This document shows, in pieces, positions 34,777-43,282 of a stretch of DNA of 59,285 bases. The notes under the pieces are model-generated. The model ran no database searches. It was not told the DNA's origin and saw only the letters and a list, made by a program, of their open reading frames with translations. Each line of letters begins with the position of its first letter. Position 1 is the first letter of the stretch. Source of the DNA: Acidimicrobiaceae bacterium (GTDB lineage: Bacteria > Actinomycetota > Acidimicrobiia > Acidimicrobiales > RAAP-2); assembly GCA_025350565.1 (NCBI GenBank), contig JANXXO010000039.1, positions 1-59,285 on the forward strand. The letters are read 5' to 3'. Made by a program: the position numbers and the translations under genes.

Positions 34777-36402
34777 CTACAAACTAAGACCGGCGGCCCC
34801 GAACTCACGTTCGACCAGAGCGCGGTAGCTGCCAACTTGACGATCGACCTCGGCGCCGTCCCAGCCCATGTCGCGCGCCACGACGTTCGCAACAGTGAGC
34901 GCCGCGTCGTAGGTGGCGCGCGCATTGATCAAGTGGGCCCGAGTTCGCCGCGTGAGCAGATCGATCAGCGACGTCGTCATTTCTTGGCGGACGCTGTAGA
35001 GAAACTCCGCGGCGACGTAGGGGAGTCCTTCGATGAGGGGAGCGCTGGTCGTCGGGTCGTTCGCGATCATCGCGAGGATGGCCGCCGTGTCACTACCGAA
35101 GCGTTGGTAGAGATGGGATTCGAGCGCGTTCGTGGGCCGCCACGTGCTCACGCCGTGCAGTCGCAGGCTCTTCGTGCGAGCGTTTTTCAGTTTTGGGACG
35201 TAGGGCCTCAGCGCGTCGACGGTGTCCTCGGCCATTTGGCGGTAGGTCGTCCATTTTCCACCGGTGATGTGCAGGACCCCCACGTGCGAGTCCGTCACTT
35301 GGTGGCGCCGGGACAGGTCGGCGGTGCGTTCGTTCACTCGCTTGCCGTCGAGGGGGGCGAGGAGTGGACGAAGTCCCGCCCAGAGGCCCACGACGTCAGC
35401 GGGGGTGAGATTCGACGAAGTCCAGGCGTTCACCGCGGCGAGCAGGTACGCGACGTCATCAGGCGTCGTGAAGGGTTCGTCCAACGGGCCGGCGTAAGTG
35501 GTGTCGGTGGTGCCGATGTAGGTATAGGGAGCCTCTTCGAACGGCACGACGAAGATGCTGCGGCGGTCTCCCGGCACGGCCAGGACCGCGGCGACGGTGG
35601 CCGGTAGCCGATCGTTCGCCACGCTGAGGTGCACCCCCTTCGCGGGGGTAATGCGCTCGGACGTCCGGTGCTCGGCCATGGTGAAGACATCGTCGGCCCA
35701 CACGCCGGTCGCGTTGACGACGAGATTGGTCGCCAGCGTCACGGTCTCGCCACTCAGTTCGTTTCGACACCGCACGGCACTGACGCGGCCACCTTCGGCG
35801 GCGATGTTGGTCGCACGCACGTACGTCGCCACGTCGACGTCGTAACGCAGCGCGGCCGTCTTGGCGAGCGCCAAGGCGACGCGTGCGTCGTCGCCTCGCG
35901 CGTCGTAGTAGAGGAACCCCGCGACGAGTCGTTCGGCGTTCAGCGTGGGTAGGTACCGTAGGGCGTCTTCACGAGAAATCCTCTTGTGCCGTTGGCCAAT
36001 CCGCCATCCGCCACTGACGTCGTACAGACGAAGAGCGGTCCCGTACCCTTTCACCAGCGCCTTCGAGGCCACGCCGTTCTTCCCGAAGAGCGGGACGAGG
36101 AAGGGCAGCGGACGCACGAGAAAGGGCGCATTCGCGAGGAGGCGTTGGCGTTCGCGCAGGTTCTCGTAGACGAGGCGGAACTCCCTTTGTTGGAGGTAGC
36201 GAAGCCCCCCGTGCACCATCTTGGAGGACTTCGAACTCGTGCCGCACGCGACGTCGCCCGAATCGATGAGAGCCACCTTCAGACCGCGCGACGCGGCGTC
36301 GAGCGCCACGCCGGCACCGGTCATCCCCGCGCCAATGACCACCAGGTCGTACGAGGTCGTGGCCATGGCCCGCAGCGCCTCGTCGCGTTGGAAGGTGCCC
36401 AC
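34777..36402 (-). CDS. glpD: Aerobic glycerol-3-phosphate dehydrogenase
   Basis: A flavoprotein of about 541 residues. DLVVIGAGMTGAGVALDAAS is the FAD motif; CGTSSKSSKMVHGGLRYL and YTYIGTTDTTYAGPLDEPF are hallmark GlpD segments, and HITGGKWTTYRQMAED precedes the C-terminal helical domain. It oxidises sn-glycerol-3-phosphate to DHAP at the membrane and reduces quinone. The GTG at 36402 keeps the conserved FQRDEALRAM lead-in; ATG 36423 or 36366 are alternatives. First gene of the glycerol operon, divergent from acyl-CoA dehydrogenase. Confidence 0.85.
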   Translation of the reverse strand: MGTFQRDEALRAMATTSYDLVVIGAGMTGAGVALDAASRGLKVALIDSGDVACGTSSKSSKMVHGGLRYLQQREFRLVYENLRERQRLLANAPFLVRPLPFLVPLFGKNGVASKALVKGYGTALRLYDVSGGWRIGQRHKRISREDALRYLPTLNAERLVAGFLYYDARGDDARVALALAKTAALRYDVDVATYVRATNIAAEGGRVSAVRCRNELSGETVTLATNLVVNATGVWADDVFTMAEHRTSERITPAKGVHLSVANDRLPATVAAVLAVPGDRRSIFVVPFEEAPYTYIGTTDTTYAGPLDEPFTTPDDVAYLLAAVNAWTSSNLTPADVVGLWAGLRPLLAPLDGKRVNERTADLSRRHQVTDSHVGVLHITGGKWTTYRQMAEDTVDALRPYVPKLKNARTKSLRLHGVSTWRPTNALESHLYQRFGSDTAAILAMIANDPTTSAPLIEGLPYVAAEFLYSVRQEMTTSLIDLLTRRTRAHLINARATYDAALTVANVVARDMGWDGAEVDRQVGSYRALVEREFGAAGLSL

Positions 36403-36443
36403 TCGACAATGCTGACACAGCATCGCGAGTACGTTTAAATGTT

Positions 36444-37613
36444 ATGGACTTTGAACTTTCCGACGAACTCTCGAGCCTGCGCCAGACGGTGCGCCGCCTC
36501 GCCCAAGAGAAAATCAAACCGAGAGCGCGCGAGATCGATATGACGGGCGCCTACCCGCAAGACCTCTTTGACGAATTCAAAAAGGCTGATTTACTCGGAC
36601 TGTGTATCCCTGAGGAGTACGGCGGCTCCAGCGCCGGCATCATGGGACTGACGCTGGCGATCGAAGAGGTGACGAAGTACTCGAACGTCCTGGGACTGAT
36701 GCTCTTGCTCACGCGGCTACCGACCGGCCCCATCATGATTGCCGGTACGGAGGAACAAAAGCTGCGCTACCTCCCCGGCATCGCCAACGGAACCCAACGA
36801 GCTGCCTTCTGCCTCTCGGAACCGGGCGCCGGGTCGGACGTTGCCGGCATGCAGACGCGGGTCGTAGAGGACCCCGACGTAACGGGAGGCTTTCTGCTGA
36901 GCGGCACCAAATGCTGGATCTCGGGCGGAATGCAGGCCGACTGGTTCGTGGTGTTCGCGAAGACCGGGGACCCCGCGTCGCGACTGCACACGGGAATCGG
37001 CGCGTTCATCGTGCACGCCGACGCGGCGGGACTGACGCGGCCCCGCGTGGACAAGAAGATGGGCGTGCGGGGCATCGACACCGCCGAGATTGTCTTTGCT
37101 GACGTGAAGGTCGCGCCGAATCAAGTGATCGGGGGAGGCTTCGCGCTCGTCATGCAGTCGCTCAATGCGATGCGTCCCATCGTCGCCGCCCGCGGTTTGG
37201 GCCTTGCCGAAGGGGCGTTGATGTACGCCGTTGACTACGTGAAGAGTCGGGCCGCGTTCGGCAAGACCATCGCCGAGTTCCAGGGCATTCAGTGGGAGAT
37301 CGCCAAGTGCGCCACCGAGATCGAAGCGGCGCGCCTGCTGACGTATCGCGCGGCCGCCCTGGCCGATGAGGGAAAGTTCACGAAGGAGTACGTGCCCATG
37401 CTCTCCATGTGCAAGTACTACGCCTCCGAAGTTGCCGTCAAGGCCTCGGGCCTCGCGGTGCAACTGCTCGGAGCGGCCGGTTACATGGAAGAACACCCCG
37501 TCGAGCTGTACTACCGCGACGCCGCGCAGTTACGCATCGTCGAGGGAACGAGCCAGATCCAACTCAGCCTCATCGCCAAGGGCGTCCTCGGTCACGACCT
37601 GTGGTGGGACTAA
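36444..37613 (+). CDS. Acyl-CoA dehydrogenase
   Basis: A 389-residue flavoprotein. CLSEPGAGSDVAGMQT and KCWISGG form the FAD/substrate region; YVKSRAAFGKTIAEFQGIQ, LLGAAGYMEEHPVELYYRDA and VEGTSQIQLSLIAKG (with the catalytic Glu) are standard. It introduces a trans-2,3 double bond into acyl-CoA. The reading frame begins MDFELSDELSSLRQTVRRLA. A TACGTT hexamer 8 nt before the ATG suggests a leaderless start. The following racemase gene suggests branched-chain acyl-CoA breakdown. Confidence 0.85.
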   Translation: MDFELSDELSSLRQTVRRLAQEKIKPRAREIDMTGAYPQDLFDEFKKADLLGLCIPEEYGGSSAGIMGLTLAIEEVTKYSNVLGLMLLLTRLPTGPIMIAGTEEQKLRYLPGIANGTQRAAFCLSEPGAGSDVAGMQTRVVEDPDVTGGFLLSGTKCWISGGMQADWFVVFAKTGDPASRLHTGIGAFIVHADAAGLTRPRVDKKMGVRGIDTAEIVFADVKVAPNQVIGGGFALVMQSLNAMRPIVAARGLGLAEGALMYAVDYVKSRAAFGKTIAEFQGIQWEIAKCATEIEAARLLTYRAAALADEGKFTKEYVPMLSMCKYYASEVAVKASGLAVQLLGAAGYMEEHPVELYYRDAAQLRIVEGTSQIQLSLIAKGVLGHDLWWD

Positions 37614-37633
37614 ATCGCCGAGGGCGATGAACC

Positions 37634-37639
37634 TACAAT
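37634..37639 (+). promoter_or_regulatory. -10 box (TACAAT) for the racemase gene
   Basis: TACAAT ends 6 nt before the GTG at 37646, in the 32-nt gap after acyl-CoA dehydrogenase. It suggests a separate leaderless transcript. Confidence 0.4.
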
Positions 37640-37645
37640 GACAGC

Positions 37646-38779
37646 GTGAGCGGACCACTTGACGGGTTGAAGGTTGTCGAGCTGGCGGGCATTGGCCCTA
37701 ATCCGTACGCCTGTATGCTGCTAGCCGACCTGGGTGCCGACGTGTTGCGCCTCGAGCGCGGCGACGCCGACGCCGAGGACACCCCCTCCTGGGACGTGCT
37801 CAACCGTTCGCGACCGTCCGTCGCGGTGAACCTGAAGAACCCCAGCGGACGCGACCTCGTCCTCGAACTGTGCGAACAGGCCGACGTCCTCATCGAGGGT
37901 TTTCGTCCCGGCGTGACCGAGCGACTCGGTCTCGGGCCCGACGAGGTGGCGAACCGCAATCCTCGTCTCGTGTACGGACGTATGACGGGTTACGGCCAAG
38001 TCGGTCCTCTGTCCCAGCGCGCCGGCCACGACATCAACTACATCGCGGTGTCGGGGGCTCTGTGGCCCGTGGGTCGAAAGGGTGATCGTCCGGTGCCGCC
38101 GCTCAACCTGGTCGGCGACTTCGGCGGCGGGGCGCTCTTTCTGGTCTTCGGCGTGTTGGCGGCCGTGTTGTCGGCGCGAACCACGGGCAAGGGTCAGGTG
38201 GTCGACGCCGCGATGGTCGACGGTTCCGCGTCGATGATGGCGATGACCCACTCGATGCTCAACGCCGGACTTTGGCACGAGGAGCGCGGCACCAACATTC
38301 TCGATACCGGCGCGCCGTTCTACGAGGTCTACGAGACGGGCGACGAAAAGTTCGTGGCCGTGGGGGCCATCGAGCCAAAGTTCTATGCCGCGCTGCTCCA
38401 GGGGTTGGGCCTTCGTACGGAGGACCTGCCCGCACAGTTCGACCGGGCACGGTGGGAGTCGACGAAAGAGTCGTTCGCCGAAATCTTTCGTTCGAGAACG
38501 CGCGATGAATGGACGGAGATCTTTGGTGACCTCGACGCGTGCGTGGCGCCGGTGCTCTCACCTCGTGAAGCAGTAACCCATCCCTACAACTCCGAGCGCA
38601 ACGTCTTTCAGAGTGAAGGCACCATTCAACCCCAGCCGGCGCCGAGGTTCTCCGAGACGCCGGGCGCCATTGGTCGAGCGCCCGGACAGCCCGGTGCCGG
38701 AACGAGTGAAGGACTGGCGAGCTGGGGTATCACTTCCACGCGACAGGCGACGCTGCGCGCCGAGGGGGCCTTCGGTTAG
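37646..38779 (+). CDS. Alpha-methylacyl-CoA racemase (CaiB/BaiF family)
   Basis: A 377-residue type III CoA-transferase-fold protein. GPNPYACMLLADLGADVLRL, GMTGYGQxGPL-type segment, AGHDINYIA (His 128) and VGDFGGG (Asp 158) correspond to the acid/base pair of the mycobacterial racemase MCR. It epimerises 2-methylacyl-CoA esters so that branched chains can be degraded. GTG start at 37646. The stop overlaps the stop of the converging Lrp-type gene by 4 bp. Confidence 0.85.
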   Translation: MSGPLDGLKVVELAGIGPNPYACMLLADLGADVLRLERGDADAEDTPSWDVLNRSRPSVAVNLKNPSGRDLVLELCEQADVLIEGFRPGVTERLGLGPDEVANRNPRLVYGRMTGYGQVGPLSQRAGHDINYIAVSGALWPVGRKGDRPVPPLNLVGDFGGGALFLVFGVLAAVLSARTTGKGQVVDAAMVDGSASMMAMTHSMLNAGLWHEERGTNILDTGAPFYEVYETGDEKFVAVGAIEPKFYAALLQGLGLRTEDLPAQFDRARWESTKESFAEIFRSRTRDEWTEIFGDLDACVAPVLSPREAVTHPYNSERNVFQSEGTIQPQPAPRFSETPGAIGRAPGQPGAGTSEGLASWGITSTRQATLRAEGAFG

Positions 38780-39012
38780 ATATTGACGACGGGGCACGTG
38801 AGGGTGCGGGTAATTCCCGGGACCTTCTGTATCGCCCCGACGATGAATTTGCCCAGGTCGTCCACGCTTTCGGCCTCGCAGCGCACGATGACGTCGTAGG
38901 GACCGGTTACTTCGAAGGACTCGAGGACGCCAGGCACGGCCCTCGTGGCCAGCACGACGGTCTCACTGGAGCCGATTTCGGACTGGATCAAGATGTAGGC
39001 CTGCACTCCCAT
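38776..39012 (-). CDS. Stand-alone Lrp/AsnC effector-binding (RAM) domain protein
   Basis: A 78-residue alpha/beta protein that begins MGVQAYILIQSEIGSS and contains AVPGVLESFEVTGPYDVIVR and a final TRTLTCPVVNI, the RAM fold of Lrp/AsnC regulators. The helix-turn-helix half is absent; such short versions are common in actinobacteria and archaea. It probably binds an amino acid and oligomerises, perhaps with full Lrp-type proteins elsewhere. AAAGG precedes the ATG. Confidence 0.82.
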   Translation of the reverse strand: MGVQAYILIQSEIGSSETVVLATRAVPGVLESFEVTGPYDVIVRCEAESVDDLGKFIVGAIQKVPGITRTLTCPVVNI

Positions 39013-39066
39013 GGGGAACCTTTCGTTGCGAGTCCTTCTATATTGCCCGATTTTCTCGTCCCGACG

Positions 39067-39285
39067 CTAATCCTCGCGCAGCCGCTTGCCCATGTGCCAC
39101 TGGTGGCAGTAGTCGCAGCGATACGTGTCAAGTTCGGCGCCGTTGAGTGTCCACGCTAGTTGTGCCGCGCTCTGTGCTTCCGCGTTGGTGCGATAACCGT
39201 TCTTCGGCGTGCCTTCGCGAGTGAAGTGCGACGCCATGCGACCCGGCGCGTTGTTGTGGGCGTGGGGACGGCGACGTCGTTTCAT
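39067..39285 (-). CDS. Small conserved actinobacterial-type protein, unknown function
   Basis: A 72-residue basic protein. Its N-terminus is Arg/His-rich, the middle reads TNAEAQSAAQLAWTLNGAE, and the end has YRCDYCHQWHMGKR. The last motif recalls a family of short actinobacterial/phage proteins with a single CxxC and a WHLG-type ending. No membrane segment. It is divergent from the DUF3039 gene 38 bp away. Function is unknown. Confidence 0.6.
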   Translation of the reverse strand: MKRRRRPHAHNNAPGRMASHFTREGTPKNGYRTNAEAQSAAQLAWTLNGAELDTYRCDYCHQWHMGKRLRED

Positions 39286-39310
39286 CGAACCTCGAGAATA
39301 CTCACGTCGG

Positions 39311-39316
39311 TACGAT
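39311..39316 (+). promoter_or_regulatory. -10 box (TACGAT) for the DUF3039 gene
   Basis: TACGAT ends 7 nt before the ATG at 39324, consistent with a leaderless mRNA. Confidence 0.4.
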
Positions 39317-39323
39317 ATGGACC

Positions 39324-39608
39324 ATGAGCAGCCAAGTGGAGACCGAACTCGTCGTCACGACCACGCCGGAGGTCGAAGATTCGAATCATGAGCGATTCAC
39401 CCACATTGTTCTCGAGGGCTACACCCCCAAAGACGGTGAGTTCGTACCGCTCGACAACTCGGTCATTGGTGGCATGATCAATGCGACGCCCGTGACGGCA
39501 CTCTGCGGCAAGGTCTGGGTGCCGGGGCGCGATCCGCAGAAGTACCCGCTCTGTCCTACGTGCAAGGAGATCGCCGCGACGCTCGGATGGTCACTTCCCA
39601 GCGGTTGA
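39324..39608 (+). CDS. DUF3039-family protein
   Basis: A 94-residue actinobacterial protein. The conserved core is TPVTALCGKVWVPGRDPQKY followed by LCPTCKEI; three cysteines could bind a metal. The acidic N-terminal tail is variable. Function unknown. The family is largely restricted to Actinobacteria, which supports the host assignment. Confidence 0.85.
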   Translation: MSSQVETELVVTTTPEVEDSNHERFTHIVLEGYTPKDGEFVPLDNSVIGGMINATPVTALCGKVWVPGRDPQKYPLCPTCKEIAATLGWSLPSG

Positions 39609-39634
39609 CGCACCAGGACAACCTTCTGGTCTCG

Positions 39635-39640
39635 TAGGCT
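39635..39640 (+). promoter_or_regulatory. -10 box (TAGGCT) for the amidotransferase gene
   Basis: TAGGCT ends 7 nt before the ATG at 39648. Confidence 0.38.
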
Positions 39641-39647
39641 CATCGGC

Positions 39648-40322
39648 ATGACGCGCGCGTTGGTCCTTCGCCACCACCCCGAAGATCACTCGGGGCTCAT
39701 TGGTCAGGCGTTCGAATCTCGGGGCTACGAGATTGATCTGCGCATGATGAACGAGACCAGCACGACGCCGTCGTTGGACGGCTACGACGTCTTCGTGATC
39801 CTCGGTTCGAAGAGTGCGGTGTACGACCGAGAGGTCGAAGCGGCATGGTTTGGTCGCGAGATGGAACTCATCGCCGAGGCGCAACGACGTAGCATTCCGA
39901 TTTTTGGCATCTGTTTTGGAGCCCAGGCGCTGTGTCTATATCACGGCGGGACCGTGGAGCGATCGAACGATCCAGAAATTGGTTGGTACGAGGTCGAGGA
40001 ACGCAACGACTCAGGAGTATCGAGTGGCCCTTGGTTTGAGTTTCACTTCGACCACTGCACCTTGCCCGAACGAGCCGAGCTGTGGGCGACGTCGCCACGA
40101 GCGGTGCAAGCCTTCGCCGTCGGCCGCGACGTGGGGGTTCAGTTCCACCCCGAGATCGACCACGTGCAGCTTCGAGATTGGTTCGCCAGTGGCATCGAAG
40201 AAGCACGCGACTTCGGCGTCGACGTTGACGCGCTCATCGCCCAGACCCAACGCGAGACACCGGCCGCGCGACAACGCGCCGGCGAGCTCGTCGACCTCTT
40301 TCTTCGTCACATCGCGCGTTGA
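39648..40322 (+). CDS. Class I glutamine amidotransferase-like protein
   Basis: A 224-residue GATase1 domain protein. The nucleophile elbow IFGICFGAQAL carries Cys 89, and VQFHPEIDH carries His 167 and Glu 169, so the triad is complete. ILGSKSAVYD is the typical strand before it. Such stand-alone proteins hydrolyse glutamine or gamma-glutamyl compounds; the acceptor is unknown. Confidence 0.78.
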   Translation: MTRALVLRHHPEDHSGLIGQAFESRGYEIDLRMMNETSTTPSLDGYDVFVILGSKSAVYDREVEAAWFGREMELIAEAQRRSIPIFGICFGAQALCLYHGGTVERSNDPEIGWYEVEERNDSGVSSGPWFEFHFDHCTLPERAELWATSPRAVQAFAVGRDVGVQFHPEIDHVQLRDWFASGIEEARDFGVDVDALIAQTQRETPAARQRAGELVDLFLRHIAR

Positions 40323-40358
40323 CGCCGGTTGCAAGGCGGCCACGAAAAAGCTGCTGAG

Positions 40359-40364
40359 TAGGCT
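40359..40364 (+). promoter_or_regulatory. -10 box (TAGGCT) for the RNA methyltransferase gene
   Basis: TAGGCT ends 6 nt before the GTG at 40371. Confidence 0.4.
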
Positions 40365-40370
40365 GCCTAG

Positions 40371-41609
40371 GTGAGTAGTGAGCTAAACGCCCCCATTGAA
40401 AGCCCCGTTATTGAGAGCCCCGTTCGGGTCGAACGGCCGGCAACCGGAGGCGCGGTGGGCCGTCTCGCCGACGGGCGCGTCGTCTTCGTGCGCCATAGTC
40501 TGCCCGACGAACTCGTGTCGGTCGCGCTCACCGAGACGACCTCGAAATTCGCTCGCGGAGAGGCCGTGGAGGTGCTCGAACGAAGTGCGCAGCGCACGGT
40601 GCCCCCGTGCCCGTACTTTCATCCCGGTGGCTGCGGGGGCTGCGATCTCCAGCACGCCTCGCCGGTCGCGCAGGCCTCATGGAAAGCCACCCTGGTGGAA
40701 GAGCACCTCCAGAGAATCGCGGGCGTCGAGCGCGCGGTGGTTGTGCACGACGCCCCTTCGGGGGCCAAGGGGTCGCGTACCCGACTTCGTTGTGCCGTCA
40801 ACGAAGGGGGCCGCCTTTGTTTACGCGTGGCCCGATCCCACGACCTGATCGCGATAGATCACTGTTGGATCGGTGACGAAGCATTTGCGCCGGCCTTCGC
40901 GACGTCCTGGGACGGCGCCGAGGAGGTGGAGTTACGAGCCATTGGCAACGGCCACCCCTTCGCGGTCGTTCGACGCGAGACCGAGCGCGGCACTATGTAC
41001 GAACTCTGTTCGTTGTACGGCGAACCACTGGAACCGTCAACGCAGTCGCGCGTGTCGGTGGGCGACCACGTGTTCTCGGTGGGTCCGCGTTCATTCTGGC
41101 AGTCGCACCGCGACGCCCCTCAACTCTTACTGGACTCCGTGTTGACGCTAGGTGAGGCCAAGGCCGGTGACCACGTGGCTGATCTCTTCAGCGGCGTCGG
41201 ACTTTTCTCGGTGCCACTCGCCAAACGGGTCGGTCCGGGAGGAAAAGTGACGGCCGTCGAGTCGTCGCCGTACGCGGTGCGCGACGCACGTCAGAACGCC
41301 GAGGGACTGCGTCAAATGAAGGTGCGCGAATGGTCAGTGACACCGCGGTCGGTTAACGACGCCGTCGGCGAGGGCGATCTGGTGGTACTTGACCCCCCTC
41401 GGGGCGGTCTGGCGAAAGGCGTGGCGGACGCGCTCATCCGGCGGCGACCGCGACGAATTGTCTACGTCTCGTGCGACGCGGCCACCTTCGCGCGCGACGT
41501 GAAAACGCTGGCCGGGGGTGGATTCGCGTTGGAACACTTGGAGGCGCTCGACCTTTTTCCCATGACTGAGCATGTGGAACTTGTCGCAAGCCTTGACTTG
41601 ACCCCCTAG
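40371..41609 (+). CDS. Class I SAM-dependent RNA 5-methyluridine methyltransferase-like (RumA/TrmA)
   Basis: A 412-residue protein. An N-terminal TRAM-like beta domain is followed by a cysteine cluster CPYFHPGGCGGCDLQH typical of the iron-sulfur site of RumA. The methyltransferase part has DLFSGVGLFSVPLAKRVG, VVLDPPRGGLAKGV and the nucleophile motif VYVSCDAATFARD. It methylates uridine-C5 in rRNA or tRNA. The GTG start at 40371 lies just after a -10-like box. Confidence 0.85.
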   Translation: MSSELNAPIESPVIESPVRVERPATGGAVGRLADGRVVFVRHSLPDELVSVALTETTSKFARGEAVEVLERSAQRTVPPCPYFHPGGCGGCDLQHASPVAQASWKATLVEEHLQRIAGVERAVVVHDAPSGAKGSRTRLRCAVNEGGRLCLRVARSHDLIAIDHCWIGDEAFAPAFATSWDGAEEVELRAIGNGHPFAVVRRETERGTMYELCSLYGEPLEPSTQSRVSVGDHVFSVGPRSFWQSHRDAPQLLLDSVLTLGEAKAGDHVADLFSGVGLFSVPLAKRVGPGGKVTAVESSPYAVRDARQNAEGLRQMKVREWSVTPRSVNDAVGEGDLVVLDPPRGGLAKGVADALIRRRPRRIVYVSCDAATFARDVKTLAGGGFALEHLEALDLFPMTEHVELVASLDLTP

Positions 41610-41665
41610 AGGGTAGAGAGTGCTGGGGAGGGTAGAAGACCTCGGCCCTCGCGAGGGGGTTAAGC

Positions 41666-41944
41666 ATGTCGATCAAGTTGGACCATCACCACCGCGTCAC
41701 TGCCCAAAAGTTATTCACGCACCCGTTGTGTCACAACATCCAGTGGCACGATGTCTGTTCGTTGCTCGGTCGTTTCGGTGAAGTGTACGAAACCCACCGC
41801 GGAAATTGGGCCGTCAACGTTGACGGTGAGACCTACTCGTTTGGCTCCACTCGTACTCGTGACCTCACGGAGGATCAAGTGGTCAAGGTTCGCCACTTTC
41901 TTCGCTCCCTCGGCGTGACGGAGGATCTGTTGAAGGCCGCCTAA
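41666..41944 (+). CDS. Conserved small protein, HicA-like fold suspected
   Basis: A 92-residue protein with a good Shine-Dalgarno (GAGGGGG) 6 nt upstream. LFTHPLCHNIQWHDVCSLL, GEVYETHRGNWAVNV and VVKVRHFLRSLG match a family seen in actinobacteria and proteobacteria that has a HicA/dsRBD-like alpha-beta pattern. No antitoxin-like partner sits directly next to it, so a toxin role is not supported. Function unknown. Confidence 0.6.
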   Translation: MSIKLDHHHRVTAQKLFTHPLCHNIQWHDVCSLLGRFGEVYETHRGNWAVNVDGETYSFGSTRTRDLTEDQVVKVRHFLRSLGVTEDLLKAA

Positions 41945-41970
41945 CTTCGCGCCCGGTACGGTAGTTGACC

Positions 41971-42777
41971 GTGGCGGCAAAACTCTTCGTACTTCTGCCT
42001 CCTTCGGAGGCCAAAACGCCTGGCGGCACGCGCGTCACCAAGACGGGTGCTTTTGACGCGGCGTTGGCCCACCCTCGATCGGTCGCCCTTAACGCCCTGC
42101 TGGCCAACCTCGAATCGGGGCCAACCAAGCGCCGAGAGTTGCTGCTCAACGCCCGCGGTTCCCTTATGGAACGGGGTATTGAGGCCACGAAAGAGCTCGC
42201 CGACGGACGGGCCCGAACGCTGCCGGCCTGGCAGCGCTTCAGCGGTGTGGTTTGGTCGCACCTTGACCCGTCGGCGCTGGCTCCGCCACTTCGTCGACGA
42301 ATCTTGATCCCGTCCGCCCTCTACGGCCTCTCGGCGGGGGACGACCGTATTGCGGACTTCCGTCTCAAGATGAACATCGGCGTCGGAACACTCGGCACCA
42401 TGGCCAGCTACTGGCGTCCACTCCTCACGCCGGTGTTGGCCAGGCACACGCGACGGGCCACCGTGGTAAACCTGCTCCCGAAGGAGCACGAGTCGTCCAT
42501 CGACTTTGACGTCCTACGCGCTACGTGCGACGTGGTCACGGTCACGTTCGTCGACGAGTCGCGCTCCGCCACCGTGGGCCATGACGCGAAGGCAACGAAG
42601 GGCGTGCTGGCCCGACGATTGCTCGAGGAGGGGCTGGGGTCGTTGTCCGACTTCGAGTGGCAGGGGTGGCGAGCGACGATTCACGAGGGCCACGTTTACG
42701 TCGTGGCGCCCGCTATGACCTTCAAAGCAGCGCGCGAAAGCGCCCAAGCCGCGGCGATCAGGGTTTTCACCGAATGA
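41971..42777 (+). CDS. yaaA: Peroxide stress protein YaaA (DUF328)
   Basis: A 268-residue protein. LFVLLPPSEAKTPGG at the N-terminus, LYGLSAGDDRIADFRLKM in the middle and VVNLLPKEHESSIDF are family signatures. YaaA lowers intracellular iron and DNA damage during hydrogen peroxide stress in E. coli; its DNA-binding fold is known, its reaction is not. GTG at 41971 preferred; a TTG at 41965 is also in frame. Confidence 0.8.
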   Translation: MAAKLFVLLPPSEAKTPGGTRVTKTGAFDAALAHPRSVALNALLANLESGPTKRRELLLNARGSLMERGIEATKELADGRARTLPAWQRFSGVVWSHLDPSALAPPLRRRILIPSALYGLSAGDDRIADFRLKMNIGVGTLGTMASYWRPLLTPVLARHTRRATVVNLLPKEHESSIDFDVLRATCDVVTVTFVDESRSATVGHDAKATKGVLARRLLEEGLGSLSDFEWQGWRATIHEGHVYVVAPAMTFKAARESAQAAAIRVFTE

Positions 42778-42778
42778 C

Positions 42779-42816
42779 TTGACAATGATATTGTAATGAT
42801 GTTAGATTGACATCAT
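42779..42816 (+). promoter_or_regulatory. Promoter with two palindromic operators before the RHH gene
   Basis: TTGACA (42779-42784) and TTAGAT (42802-42807) are 17 bp apart, a near-ideal sigma-70-type promoter. Inside the spacer lies ACAATGATATTGT (42782-42794). A second repeat, ATGATGT-N7-ACATCAT (42796-42816), covers the -10 box and reaches the ATG at 42815. Both are placed to block RNA polymerase. The mRNA would be leaderless, starting at or near the ATG. Confidence 0.7.
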
Positions 42817-43282
42817 GTTGATATCAGAATTGATGGCAGCCATCCGGCAGGACTTCCAGTCCCTCGGTGAACTCGGTGGCGCGGAGACGGCGGCCCTCGC
42901 CGAACGCCTGAGCGCGGCCGTGGAGCCCTCGCTTCGGACCCATTTTTTGGGCGCCGTGAACGACCTCATCCAAGAGTTCAATCTGGCCGACAGCGTGGCG
43001 CTGACGCTCAATCTCGAAGGCGACCAGGTGCGGATGGCTCGCGCCGTTCCGATTGACAGCGCCGCCAGTGTCCCCACGCCGCCGACACCGGCCGACTACT
43101 CGGCGCGCATTGCCCTACGACTGAGTGACGGCTTGAAAGAAGACATTGAGCACCTCGCGACCGACGTTGGTTCGTCGGTGAACTCATGGATCGTGCGCAC
43201 GTTGGAACGCTCCGTGCGAAGTGATCCCACCGAATCCACGATCAGCGGGACGCGCCAACTTCGCGGCAAGGGCCGCGCCTAG
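42815..43282 (+). CDS. Ribbon-helix-helix (HicB-like) DNA-binding protein
   Basis: A 155-residue protein. The N-terminal about 90 residues are helical and unrecognised, followed by a Pro/Thr linker. The C-terminus (about 94-135) carries an Arc/HicB-type ribbon-helix-helix: ARIALRLSDGLKEDIEHL then SSVNSWIVRTLERSV. It probably binds the palindromes in its own promoter. In actinobacteria this type of gene typically precedes a DUF4097 gene, as here. No separate HicA toxin is adjacent. ATG 42833 is an alternative start. Confidence 0.75.
   Translation: MLISELMAAIRQDFQSLGELGGAETAALAERLSAAVEPSLRTHFLGAVNDLIQEFNLADSVALTLNLEGDQVRMARAVPIDSAASVPTPPTPADYSARIALRLSDGLKEDIEHLATDVGSSVNSWIVRTLERSVRSDPTESTISGTRQLRGKGRA

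Noticed and set aside
41666-43282. A classical HicAB toxin-antitoxin operon
   Set aside because: The HicA-like and RHH genes are separated by yaaA and have separate start signals; the RHH partner is a DUF4097 gene.
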